Shown piece after piece: positions 1-11,151 of a DNA stretch of 64,000 nt. This stretch comes from Tichowtungia sp964398915 (GTDB lineage Bacteria; Verrucomicrobiota; Kiritimatiellia; Kiritimatiellales; Tichowtungiaceae): positions 1-64,000 of the forward strand of contig CAYNOR010000007.1 of assembly GCA_964398915.1 (NCBI GenBank), in the 5' to 3' direction. Position 1 is the stretch's first letter; the number at the start of each line of letters is the position of its first letter. Made by a program: the position numbers and the translations under genes. Under the pieces are notes generated by a model. It was given only the letters and a program-made list of their open reading frames with translations, had not been told where the DNA came from and searched no databases.

Positions 1-144
1 CTCATACGGAGACATTAAACCATCTTTACGGTTTTTCAATCGTTAAATGCTCTAGGATGCCAGAATCCTCTCACGTAGATCCAATGATAGTGTCTTCATG
101 CAGGAAAGCCTACAGGAAGACCGAAGATATGGCTACACTTTTGT

Positions 145-370
145 TTAAAATTCTCTAGCCGTGGAGCACGAAGGAGGCTTCCGATAATATACGGCCAGTA
201 AGGGATGATGAGTTTTCCGTCCCGGACGACGAGGGTTATAGCCTTTACAAGCACCTTGCTGAGGGCCGGAGCGCTGAAAGACAGTCGAATCCAGATCCAG
301 AGAATATCCCGTTGCCGGCGTTGTGAGCAGTTCCATCTGCCACTGCCAAAGCGGAACACATTGAACTCCA
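145..370 (-). pseudogene. IS1380-family transposase remnant
   Basis: On the minus strand, one frame reads LDLDSTVF, then GYNPRRPGRKTHHPLLAV. This resembles the DDE-transposase signature of IS1380-type elements (DLDSTV followed by GYNPxKPGRxxHHPLLA). The match then shifts frame: a neighbouring frame continues with SEASFVLHG and a stop, which fits the next conserved block. No start codon, no full-length frame and no terminal inverted repeats are visible, so this is a decayed internal fragment. The rest of 1-474, downstream of carB, holds nothing else I can identify. The family assignment rests on remembered motif similarity. Confidence 0.55.
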
Positions 371-474
371 GCTCTTAGGAACAGGGCGACCTTTTTTAAA
401 CTCCGGTTTTCGGGCTTAACACATCAGGCGAGCCGAAAAAACGACATCACGTCATAGGGAAAGATCCAGAAGGA

Positions 475-3693
<3,219 letters not shown>

Positions 3694-3702
3694 TTTTTTT
3701 CC

Positions 3703-3713
3703 TCAACGCAAAG
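3703..3713 (+). repeat. Left 11-bp inverted repeat of GxxExxY cassette
   Basis: TCAACGCAAAG lies just upstream of the carB start and is followed by further GCGCAAAG-type repeats. The exact reverse complement occurs at 4137-4147, on the other side of the GxxExxY gene. Confidence 0.7.
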
Positions 3714-3745
3714 GCGCAAAGCGCGCCGAGCCTCGCAAAGTTTAA

Positions 3746-4123
3746 TTAAAGGTTATTCACTATTCGTGTAATTCCGTTTTTCAAAAGCGGTTCATGAAAG
3801 TTGATTAGCAGACCAAGCTTCACTCCGCTCAGTCGTAAATAGGTAAGGGTTTGAGATTTATCGATCGGATGAATCGTTTCCCTGACTTTTACTTCAACGA
3901 TTACTTTTCCGTCCACCAGCAAATCAATTCGATAGTCTGTTTTAAGGGTCTTGCCTTTAAAATTGAGGGGCTGATATTTCTGTCTTTCATGCGGGATGCC
4001 GCGCAATTCGAGTTCACAGCACAGAGCTTCTTCGTAAACGTTTTCTAAAAGACCGGGGCCAAGCCCTCGATGGACTTCGATTGCTGCTCCGATAATTTCT
4101 TTAGATAGCTCGTTCTCTGTCAT
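3746..4123 (-). CDS. GxxExxY family protein
   Basis: This small protein (125 residues from the chosen start) carries the family signature GLLENVY near residue 26, followed by the core DYRIDLLVDGKVIVEVK. That core resembles a PD-(D/E)xK nuclease active site; the family has no established function. An upstream in-frame ATG at 4159 would add STQRNAEK-type residues encoded by a dispersed repeat and would overlap guaA, so I start at MTENELSKE. The gene sits between guaA (26 bp) and carB (52 bp) in a nucleotide-synthesis operon and is bracketed by an 11-bp inverted repeat. It therefore looks like an inserted cassette rather than a pathway gene. Confidence 0.85.
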   Translation of the reverse strand: MTENELSKEIIGAAIEVHRGLGPGLLENVYEEALCCELELRGIPHERQKYQPLNFKGKTLKTDYRIDLLVDGKVIVEVKVRETIHPIDKSQTLTYLRLSGVKLGLLINFHEPLLKNGITRIVNNL

Positions 4124-4136
4124 TTTCTCAGCGTTT

Positions 4137-4147
4137 CTTTGCGTTGA
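4137..4147 (-). repeat. Right 11-bp inverted repeat of GxxExxY cassette
   Basis: The plus strand reads CTTTGCGTTGA, the exact reverse complement of 3703-3713. It ends 2 bp before the guaA stop codon. With its partner it encloses a 445-bp segment containing one gene. Confidence 0.7.
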
Positions 4148-4149
4148 AT

Positions 4150-5697
4150 CTACTCCCATTCGATGGTGGAAGGCGGTTTGGAAGAAATATCGTAACAGAC
4201 GCGGTTGACGCCTTTGACTTCGTTGATGATCCGGTTGGAAATTTTATCCATCACATCATACGGCAGTTTGTACCAGTCGGCGGTCATACCGTCGCGGCTT
4301 TCCACCGCACGAACAGCGACGACGTTTTCATAGGTGCGGTCATCGCCCATCACGCCGACGGTCTGGATCGGAAGCAGTACGGCGAAGTACTGCCAGACAT
4401 CGAGATGGTTCGGCATTTTCATGATTTCTTCGCGGACGCGCAGATCGGCCTGTTGAAGAATGGTAATACGCTCGGGGGTGATGTCGCCGATGATACGCAC
4501 GGCAAGGCCGGGGCCGGGGAAGGGCTGGCGGTCGACAACGTAACTGGGCAGGCCAAGTTCGCGGCCGACTTCGCGCACTTCATCTTTGAAAAGTTCGCGT
4601 AGCGGTTCAACCAGGTCAAATTGCAGGTCGGCGGGCAGTCCGCCGACATTGTGGTGGCTTTTGATGGTGGCTGACGGGCCGCCGATCGGAGAGACGGACT
4701 CGATGACGTCGGGATAGAGCGTACCTTGCGCCAGATATTTGACTTTACCTGCAAATCCGCGTGCTTTTGCGGCGAAGACGTCGATGAATATTTTCCCGAT
4801 GATTTTACGTTTTTTCTCTGGGTCGCTGACCCCTTCGAGTTCTTTGAGAAACAGGTTGCCTTCACGGGCGACGGTGAGGTCGATTCCGAAGGCATCGCCG
4901 AAGAGTTTTTCGATTTCTTCAGTTTCCCGGTAACGCATGAGTCCGTTGTCGACGTAAACGCAGTGAAGTTGAGGGCCGATCGCTTTGTGGAGCAGGGCAG
5001 CGACGACGGACGAATCGACGCCGCCGGAAAGACCGAGCAGAACATGGTCTGTGCCGACTTTGGCGCGAATGGCTGCGACATTTTCTTCTATGAATTTGCT
5101 CATCTCCCAGTCGCCGGCGCATTTGCAGATTTTGAAAGCGAAGTTCCAGAGCATTTCCTTGCCTTGAGGGGTGTGGACGACTTCCGGATGGAACTGTACG
5201 CCGTAGATTTTCCGTTCTGAATTTTGCATTGCGGCGTAAGGGCAGTTGTCGGATTTCGCAACGGCTTCGAATCCTTTGGGCATGGCCTCGACTTTATCGC
5301 CGTGGCTCATCCAGACCTGCAATTCCGGTTCCAACCCCTGAAATAGAGGGGAATCGCCGGTGATTTGCATGGAGGCTTTGCCGTATTCGCGCTTCTGGCC
5401 GGGGTGGACTTTCCCGCCGAGTGTCTGGGCGGTGAGCTGCATGCCGTAACAGATTCCAAGGATTGGAATATTCAGATCGAAGAGGGTTGGGTCGCACTTC
5501 GGTGAGTCGGCATCCGGTACGCTGCATGGCCCGCCGGAAAGAATGATGCCTTTCGGCGCGCGTTTGGCAAGGTCGGCGGCCTTGGTGTCAAAGCGGATAA
5601 TTTCGCAGTAAACCTTCTGTTCGCGGATGCGGCGCGCAATCAGCTGCGTTACCTGTGAACCGTAATCTAAAATGGCAATCCATTCAGTGTGTTTCAT
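4150..5697 (-). CDS. guaA: GMP synthase (glutamine-hydrolysing)
   Basis: This 515-residue cytoplasmic enzyme converts XMP to GMP using glutamine and ATP. The N-terminal class I glutamine amidotransferase domain has its nucleophile in GICYGMQ (Cys83) and the His-Glu pair in VQFHPEV near residue 168. The PP-loop ATP pyrophosphatase motif LSGGVDSS follows near residue 222. The C-terminal dimerisation domain ends with the family-typical SKPPSTIEWE. It starts 1 bp after the LapA-like gene, so it is co-transcribed with carA. Purine and pyrimidine steps are therefore linked here. Confidence 0.98.
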   Translation of the reverse strand: MKHTEWIAILDYGSQVTQLIARRIREQKVYCEIIRFDTKAADLAKRAPKGIILSGGPCSVPDADSPKCDPTLFDLNIPILGICYGMQLTAQTLGGKVHPGQKREYGKASMQITGDSPLFQGLEPELQVWMSHGDKVEAMPKGFEAVAKSDNCPYAAMQNSERKIYGVQFHPEVVHTPQGKEMLWNFAFKICKCAGDWEMSKFIEENVAAIRAKVGTDHVLLGLSGGVDSSVVAALLHKAIGPQLHCVYVDNGLMRYRETEEIEKLFGDAFGIDLTVAREGNLFLKELEGVSDPEKKRKIIGKIFIDVFAAKARGFAGKVKYLAQGTLYPDVIESVSPIGGPSATIKSHHNVGGLPADLQFDLVEPLRELFKDEVREVGRELGLPSYVVDRQPFPGPGLAVRIIGDITPERITILQQADLRVREEIMKMPNHLDVWQYFAVLLPIQTVGVMGDDRTYENVVAVRAVESRDGMTADWYKLPYDVMDKISNRIINEVKGVNRVCYDISSKPPSTIEWE

Positions 5698-5698
5698 C

Positions 5699-5893
5699 TC
5701 AACTCCGTTTCCTGCGTGTAAGGCCTCCTGCGGCGAATCCAGTCAGGAACATAAGTGATATTAAAATGACCGGCGATACACGCACCGGCCAGAAAAGTAC
5801 TTGGAGTGTGACGGCTTTGAGATTCTGAAAGCTGATGATCAGCAACAGAATAAAGAGCGTCAGCAACATTATATTTTTCCAGTTTTTCATCAC
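5699..5893 (-). CDS. Small LapA-like two-helix membrane protein
   Basis: This 64-residue protein has two hydrophobic helices (about residues 8-23 and 38-56) and a basic tail GLTRRKRS. The first helix ends in SFQNLKAVTLQVLFWP, typical of the LapA/DUF1049 family of inner-membrane proteins associated in some bacteria with lipopolysaccharide assembly. The first codon is GTG, overlapping the carA stop, and an ATG follows immediately; either could be used. Nothing in the sequence links it to nucleotide synthesis beyond its position in the operon. Confidence 0.8.
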   Translation of the reverse strand: MMKNWKNIMLLTLFILLLIISFQNLKAVTLQVLFWPVRVSPVILISLMFLTGFAAGGLTRRKRS

Positions 5894-6993
5894 TTTTTCT
5901 TATACTGATCCATCAGTGCTATAAATTCTTCAAAAAGATAATAGGGGTCGTGTGGGCCGGGACAGGCTTCGGGATGATACTGCACGCAGAACATCGGCAG
6001 TTTCTTGTGCCGCAGGCCGGCGACGGTATTGTCGTTGAGGTTGATGTGACTGACTTCGGCAATTTCCGGATCAACGGTAGCCGGATCAACGCAGAATCCG
6101 TGGTTGTGCGAGGCAATTTCGACTTTGCCGGTGCGCAGATCCTGAATCGGCTGGTTAGCGCCGCGATGACCGAATTTCAGTTTATAGGTTTTCGCGCCGA
6201 GAGCCTGACCCAGCATCTGGTGTCCGAAACAGATTCCAAAGGTCGGAAGTTTTGATTCGATCAGTTCTTTGACGGTGGCGACGATTTGCGGAACGCCGGC
6301 CGGATCGCCCGGGCCGTTGGAAAGGAAGAGGCCGTCGGGGCCGCTGGCCAGAATTTCTTTAGCCGAGGCGGTATTCGGGAATACCATGCACTCACAGCCG
6401 AGCTCGTCGAAGATGCGGAGCTGGTTTGTTTTTATCCCGCAATCGATGACTGCTACGCGGAAGCGGGCGTTCTTTTTGCCGCCTTCCGGGGAAATGTAGG
6501 GTTTTTGTGCGCTGACTTCAGTGGAAAGGTCGCGACCGACGAGTCCGGCGGAGTTTTTGGCTTTCTGTACGAGGCTCTTGCAGTCGAGGTCTTCGGTGGA
6601 GATGATGCACTTCATGGCACCCTTGTCGCGGATATGAATGGTGATGGCACGTGTGTCGATCTGGTCAACGCCGACCACGCCGGCTTTTTCGAGATATTCA
6701 GGCAGGCTCATGGTTGAACGCCAGTTACTGGCAATCCGGCTACATTCGCTGATAACCAGGCCTTTGGCGAAAACGGCACGTGATTCAACATCTTCAGGAT
6801 TGATCCCGTAGTTGCCGATGAGCGGGTAGGTCATGGTGACGATCTGGCCGTTATAAGACGGGTCTGTCAGAATTTCCTGGTAGCCGGTCATGGAGGTATT
6901 GAACACTAATTCACCGTTGAATTCACCGGAACCGGCAAAAGCCCGGCCGGTGAAGCAGGTCCCGTCTTCGAGTGCTATGATTGCTTTTTTCAT
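5890..6993 (-). CDS. carA: Carbamoyl-phosphate synthase small subunit
   Basis: This is the glutaminase subunit, 367 residues. It hydrolyses glutamine and channels ammonia to CarB. The N-terminal CarA domain begins KAIIALEDGTCFTGRAF, and the class I GATase domain has Cys255 in TFGICFGHQ and a VQYHPEACPGPHD block near the end. The open frame extends upstream to 7308, but that part crosses the divergent gene's promoter and start and lacks family similarity, so I start at MKKAII. It is the first gene of the carA-guaA-carB run. It is separated by 190 bp from a divergent HAD-like gene, so its promoter must lie in that gap. Confidence 0.97.
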   Translation of the reverse strand: MKKAIIALEDGTCFTGRAFAGSGEFNGELVFNTSMTGYQEILTDPSYNGQIVTMTYPLIGNYGINPEDVESRAVFAKGLVISECSRIASNWRSTMSLPEYLEKAGVVGVDQIDTRAITIHIRDKGAMKCIISTEDLDCKSLVQKAKNSAGLVGRDLSTEVSAQKPYISPEGGKKNARFRVAVIDCGIKTNQLRIFDELGCECMVFPNTASAKEILASGPDGLFLSNGPGDPAGVPQIVATVKELIESKLPTFGICFGHQMLGQALGAKTYKLKFGHRGANQPIQDLRTGKVEIASHNHGFCVDPATVDPEIAEVSHINLNDNTVAGLRHKKLPMFCVQYHPEACPGPHDPYYLFEEFIALMDQYKKK

Positions 6994-7106
6994 TTTTGTG
7001 TCCGCCTGAAAAGTCCGTAATTTCGCCAAAATTCCTGTCATAATCACAATCCGAACCGAGCCTTGCAACCCTTTTCCTGCTCCGGAGGGGGGATATTTTT
7101 CAGGGG

Positions 7107-7135
7107 TTGACTGTACAGGCCCTGCCGCATACACT
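7107..7135 (+). promoter_or_regulatory. Sigma-70-type promoter for the HAD-like gene
   Basis: TTGACT (7107-7112) and TACACT (7130-7135) are separated by exactly 17 bp and lie about 50 bp before the start codon of the gene at 7184. The spacing and position fit a housekeeping promoter; the hexamers are near consensus. Confidence 0.55.
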
Positions 7136-7183
7136 GCCCGCTTGTTTTTATAAAAAGATGTGTAATTAACCGGAGTAGACTGA

Positions 7184-7900
7184 ATGAGCAAAGCCAAAAT
7201 TGAAACCACCAAACCGGCCGTTGAGAAGATCAAGGCAAGAGAAGTTCTTTTCTTTGAACTCGAATATGTTGCCATTAACGGGCGGCAGATCATGTTTGAT
7301 GTCCTCAAGCAGGTAATGAAAAGTAAAGATATTGATGTAACCCCTGCTCTGTTCGCCCGTTACGGGCTTACCCCGCGTCCCGGGAAAGCCATTCAGTCTA
7401 TGATTGAGGCTTCCGGGCGGAATCTAACCACGGGCGATCAGCTTACCGAACAGGCCGAAAGCCTGCTGGCTAAAGCGTTTGCAGATAAAGCGGTGCTCAA
7501 TAAAGATCTTCCGGCGTTAATCAAAGCGGCGCAGGCGCAAAATATACAAGTGGTTGCCCTTTCGGCATGGCCGGACGCGCCCGCTAAAGAACTGATGAAA
7601 AAAACAGAGCTGGATACGCTGGGTGTTGATCTGGTGGCGATGGACAGTGTCGATCCGATTTTTCCGCGCGCCGATCACTGGTTGCGTATTTTGAAACAGC
7701 GCGGGCAGGAGAATATCCCGCTTATCGCGATTGTTGCTTCGCGTGCCGCTTGTAAAGGTGCGTTGACGGCCGGCGCCACCGCGATTGCGTTGCCGGATGC
7801 TTATACGGCCTATGAAGATTTCACCGGCGCTAAAGTGGTGCTTGATACACTCGGCGGCCTCTCAGCTAAAGAACTGCTTGATTTGGTCAGTCGCCGTTAA
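7184..7900 (+). CDS. HAD-like hydrolase superfamily protein
   Basis: This 238-residue soluble protein has no signal peptide. Its order resembles HAD-superfamily phosphatases: FFELEYVAINGRQ near residue 24 occupies the place of the nucleophile block, a helical cap follows, then VVALSAWPD and a C-terminal half with IPLIAIVASRAACKGALTAGATAIALPDAYTAYEDF split over two strands. The usual DxD nucleophile is replaced by ELE, so phosphatase activity is doubtful. CGGAGT at about 7171 is a usable ribosome-binding site. It is monocistronic, with its own promoter and terminator. The fold assignment is an inference and the function unknown. Confidence 0.65.
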   Translation: MSKAKIETTKPAVEKIKAREVLFFELEYVAINGRQIMFDVLKQVMKSKDIDVTPALFARYGLTPRPGKAIQSMIEASGRNLTTGDQLTEQAESLLAKAFADKAVLNKDLPALIKAAQAQNIQVVALSAWPDAPAKELMKKTELDTLGVDLVAMDSVDPIFPRADHWLRILKQRGQENIPLIAIVASRAACKGALTAGATAIALPDAYTAYEDFTGAKVVLDTLGGLSAKELLDLVSRR

Positions 7901-7926
7901 AATGGCCGACAAATAGTCCTGAAAGT

Positions 7927-7957
7927 AAAACCTTGCCGGATTCCGGCGGGGTTTTTT
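7927..7957 (+). terminator. Rho-independent terminator
   Basis: The stem CCTTGCCGG/CCGGCGGGG around the loop ATT (one wobble or mismatch position) is followed by six T. It lies about 30 bp after the stop of the HAD-like gene and before the convergent regulator gene. Confidence 0.75.
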
Positions 7958-7999
7958 ATGCGACAGACATGGAGTTTCTGCTCGCGGGATTTCAGGGTG

Positions 8000-9268
8000 T
8001 TATGTGTCTTTCGGAGGCTTATTGGCCCAGTTGGTGAATTCTCCCTGCTTACGGTGCAGGAAGGCTTTAAAGGATTGTCCCTTTGACTGTGCGCGATGGT
8101 TGGTGACGATCTGATTACGGATTCCTGCATCAAATGTCGTGACTATTTTTTCGGGTAACATTTCTTTAGTGATCACTCCGTTTTGTGCAAAGGAGCACAC
8201 ATGCCGAATGGCGTCCTCAAGCTCACGTATGTTGCCGGGCCACGGGTAGTTATAAAGAATTTCTTTTGCCTTTGGATCAAGGCAAGGCATTTCAGCATCC
8301 GGCTTGATATTCCGGTGAATGGCCTGGTCGATGAGGTAGGGCATATCTTCCGGGCGGTTGCGTAATGGCGGGATATCAAGGCGAAGGGCGCTGAGTCGAT
8401 AATAAAGGTTTTCGTGAAATGCTTTCTTTTCGACGAGATGGTCTAGCTTTTCACTGGAAGCAACGACAATACGCACATCGATTTTTGTATGAGTCGATCC
8501 GTCAATTCTGCGGATTTCATCTTTTTGTATCACGTTGAGGAGCTTGGGTTGAATGTGGAGGGGTATGGCATTGATGTTATCGAGAAAAAGTGTGCCGCCG
8601 TGTGCAGTTTCGAAAAGCCCTTTAGTGAACGTGTTATCTCCAAAGAGTTTCGATTCGATCCGCTCGGCAGGTAACGCAGCACAGTCCAGGGTTATAAACG
8701 GATCGTCTTTTCTAGGACTATAGTAGTGTATTGTGCGGGCGATGAGTTCATAGTCTGATCCGGGCTCGCCACAAAGGAGTACGGTGACATTTGCCGGGGC
8801 AACGCGCCGGATGATGTCGCAAATTTTGTGCATGCTGGCACTTTCTGTCACAAGCCCTTCCAGCATATCTAATCGCGCTTGAATCGGCTTACTTTCCGGA
8901 GAGGCATTGTAATATCCAAGCGAGCGCTGCACGGTTAGAAACAGTTCGTTGAGCTGAAAGGGTTTAACGAGAAAGTCGAAGGCTCCTTTTTTCATAGCCT
9001 CAATGGCAATTTCAATTTCGTCGTGACCGGTTAGCATGATGACGCCCATGTGGGCATAGGATTCCTGAGTTTTTTGTAACAGCTCCATTCCGTCCATAGG
9101 GGCCATATTGACATCCGAGATCATCAGGTCGAATGCTTTGGTTTTCAGTAGATCGAGAGCGTCTTCACCGCTCTGGACCGAGGTGATATCGTATCCGTGT
9201 CCGGTCAGAAGTTTGGTGATTACTGTTCGAAAGAACATGTCGTCGTCTACAATCAGGATGCGCGGCAT
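8000..9268 (-). CDS. NtrC-like response regulator with degenerate AAA+ domain
   Basis: The 422-residue protein has a receiver domain (residues 1-115; acidic cluster DDD 8-10, phospho-acceptor Asp52, Lys102) joined to a sigma-54-activator-type AAA+ domain (about 140-370). The ATPase elements are eroded. The Walker A block reads GEPGSDYE (167-174), with Tyr173 in place of the lysine. Walker B ends in LFLDN, with Asn231 for the glutamate. The GAFTGA loop that contacts sigma-54 is replaced by DNTFTKGLFE. The C-terminus (375-422) has no obvious Fis-type helix-turn-helix. Family members with these losses cannot hydrolyse ATP in the normal way, so a non-canonical or purely phospho-signalling role is inferred. 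No partner kinase is adjacent. Confidence 0.88.
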   Translation of the reverse strand: MPRILIVDDDMFFRTVITKLLTGHGYDITSVQSGEDALDLLKTKAFDLMISDVNMAPMDGMELLQKTQESYAHMGVIMLTGHDEIEIAIEAMKKGAFDFLVKPFQLNELFLTVQRSLGYYNASPESKPIQARLDMLEGLVTESASMHKICDIIRRVAPANVTVLLCGEPGSDYELIARTIHYYSPRKDDPFITLDCAALPAERIESKLFGDNTFTKGLFETAHGGTLFLDNINAIPLHIQPKLLNVIQKDEIRRIDGSTHTKIDVRIVVASSEKLDHLVEKKAFHENLYYRLSALRLDIPPLRNRPEDMPYLIDQAIHRNIKPDAEMPCLDPKAKEILYNYPWPGNIRELEDAIRHVCSFAQNGVITKEMLPEKIVTTFDAGIRNQIVTNHRAQSKGQSFKAFLHRKQGEFTNWANKPPKDT

Positions 9269-9511
9269 AATTTATCCTTTTGGTCCTAAATACGATGCGG
9301 CAGGGCAACTCACTGAAAATGCACCATCCGCAGGATGTTTTTGGACTTTAAACTATTTTTTTTCAACCCTGAGAGTAAAAAAAAGCCGGGCAACACACCC
9401 TGTATGAATTAAGGCGACTTTTATTTTTCTGAAAAGTTATAGCGGAGAATTGTTTGAACGGAAATAAATGGTAGAAAGGCAGAAGGAATAACACATTTTT
9501 CCGGAGATAGT

Positions 9512-10303
9512 ATGAATGAAAAGCCGATAGACCGTCTGCTGGATATTATGCGTAAACTGCGCGAACCGGGCGGATGCCCGTGGGATCGTGAGCAGACGCT
9601 GGACTCGCTCAAGGCCAACCTTATCGAAGAAACCTATGAGGTAATTGATGCGATTGAAAGCGGCGATCGCGCGGAGCTGTGCGGCGAACTGGGGGACTTG
9701 CTGTTGCAGGTCGTGTTTCAGACGCAGATTTGCGAAGAAACGGGCGATTTTACATTTGCCGATGTGGTGACCGGTATTGCCGATAAGCTCGTCCGGCGTC
9801 ATCCGCATGTTTTTGGCGACGTTCAAGCCCATACATCCGGAGAAGTTCTCCGCAACTGGGAGAAAATTAAAAAAACCGAAAAGGATTCTGATACACCGCG
9901 CTCGCTGGTGGAAGGCATTCCGCGGCACCTGCCAGCACTCGCCAGGGCGCATCTGGTGCAGAAACGCGTTGCCCGTGCCGGTTTTGAGTGGGATGAAGTT
10001 GAAGGTGTCATTGCCAAGCTTGAAGAAGAACTGGCCGAAGTTAAGGAAGCGATGGAGCAGAAGGATGCTGCCGCAATTCGTGAAGAGCTCGGCGATTTAC
10101 TTTTTTCAACCGTAAATCTCAGTCGCTATCTTGGCCATGAGTCTGAGGATGTGCTCAATGAAAACATCACTAAATTCATGCGTCGTTTCCAATGCCTGGA
10201 AAACTGCCTGCATGTTGCTGGGCGTGAAATCGAAGAGTGCTCGCTGGAAGAACTCGACGCAGTCTGGAATGCGGTTAAGGCAGAGGAGCACAAACCCTAT
10301 TAG
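9512..10303 (+). CDS. mazG: Nucleoside triphosphate pyrophosphohydrolase MazG
   Basis: The 263-residue protein hydrolyses NTPs to NMP and pyrophosphate and is considered a house-cleaning enzyme. It has the typical MazG start LREPGGCPWDREQTLDSL and a first helical domain with EETYEVIDAI and ELGDLLLQVVFQ. The second domain repeats the pattern with KLEEELAEVKEAM and ELGDLLFSTVNLSRYLG. The length matches two-domain MazG. CCGGAGATAGT precedes the ATG, giving a good ribosome-binding site. A near-perfect TTCCA-N5-TGGAA palindrome lies in the codons for RRFQCLEN. Confidence 0.95.
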   Translation: MNEKPIDRLLDIMRKLREPGGCPWDREQTLDSLKANLIEETYEVIDAIESGDRAELCGELGDLLLQVVFQTQICEETGDFTFADVVTGIADKLVRRHPHVFGDVQAHTSGEVLRNWEKIKKTEKDSDTPRSLVEGIPRHLPALARAHLVQKRVARAGFEWDEVEGVIAKLEEELAEVKEAMEQKDAAAIREELGDLLFSTVNLSRYLGHESEDVLNENITKFMRRFQCLENCLHVAGREIEECSLEELDAVWNAVKAEEHKPY

Positions 10304-10357
10304 ATTTTTGCGCAGTGCTGTAAAAGAGGCATTGTAATTACCGCCAATTTTGGCAGT

Positions 10358-11038
10358 ATGCGTCGCATGAGCGTTACAGCCCCTGACAAGAGAGCCAAGA
10401 GTAAAATTTTAATTGTTGATGACCATGCTTATGTCCGGCAGGGGTTGCGTGAATTTATTGGACGCGAGACTGACTTGGTTGTGTGCGGCGATACGGTAGG
10501 ACGAACGGAAGCTTTAAAGCTTTGTGCGGAAGTTGCGCCGCATCTTGTTCTAATCGACTTGTCGCTGGGCGGAGAATCCGGCATCGATCTGGTAAAAGAT
10601 GTTGCCATCCAGTTTCCTAAGATCAAAATGATCGTGCTTTCTATGCAGGACGAGATGCTTTATGCCGAGCGGGTTCTGCGTATCGGTGCTTCGGGTTATG
10701 TTAATAAAAGCGATCACCCCGGACAGTTGATTGATGCCATTCGTTGTGTTCTGGGGGGCGGGGTTTATGCCAGTGAAGCGGTTAAGCAACGAATTATGCA
10801 AACCATTCGGCGTGTCGATGCGGGAGGCGATCCGGTCGGCAGTCTCAGCGATCGCGAATTGGCAGTTTTTGAGAAGATCGGTCAGGGGCATGGCACGGCA
10901 GATATCGCTGAATCTATGAATCTGAGCATTAAAACGGTTGAAACCTATCGTTCACGTATTAAAACCAAATTGGGCGTGGATAGTTCGACCGAGTTGCTGC
11001 AGCGGGCGGTGCAATGGATTTTAGGCAAGAAGGTGTAA
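10358..11038 (+). CDS. LuxR/NarL-family response regulator
   Basis: The 226-residue protein has a receiver domain at residues 16-130 (DDH at 21-23, predicted phospho-acceptor Asp67 in LVLIDLSLGG, a Lys in GYVNKSDHPGQL). A C-terminal LuxR-type helix-turn-helix follows (SLSDRELAVFEKIGQG, then IKTVETYRSRIKTKLG). It is a DNA-binding transcriptional regulator activated by phosphorylation. A second ATG three codons in (10367) is also possible, and neither has a clear ribosome-binding site. No sensor kinase is adjacent, so its partner is unknown. Its 3' end overlaps the longest frame of the next gene. Confidence 0.93.
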   Translation: MRRMSVTAPDKRAKSKILIVDDHAYVRQGLREFIGRETDLVVCGDTVGRTEALKLCAEVAPHLVLIDLSLGGESGIDLVKDVAIQFPKIKMIVLSMQDEMLYAERVLRIGASGYVNKSDHPGQLIDAIRCVLGGGVYASEAVKQRIMQTIRRVDAGGDPVGSLSDRELAVFEKIGQGHGTADIAESMNLSIKTVETYRSRIKTKLGVDSSTELLQRAVQWILGKKV

Positions 11039-11151
11039 TTTCTTTCGCTTGGTGTAATAAAGCGCCCTACAAAACTTTCAGGCAGTCGCCCGATATACGG
11101 AGTTCCTTGGAAACATTAGCCTCCCTCCCGTCAAGTGGTTCCGGAGAAAGG

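Noticed and set aside
96..359. 87-codon minus-strand frame
   Set aside because: It is a shifted frame over the decayed transposase; the neighbouring frame carries the recognisable motifs.
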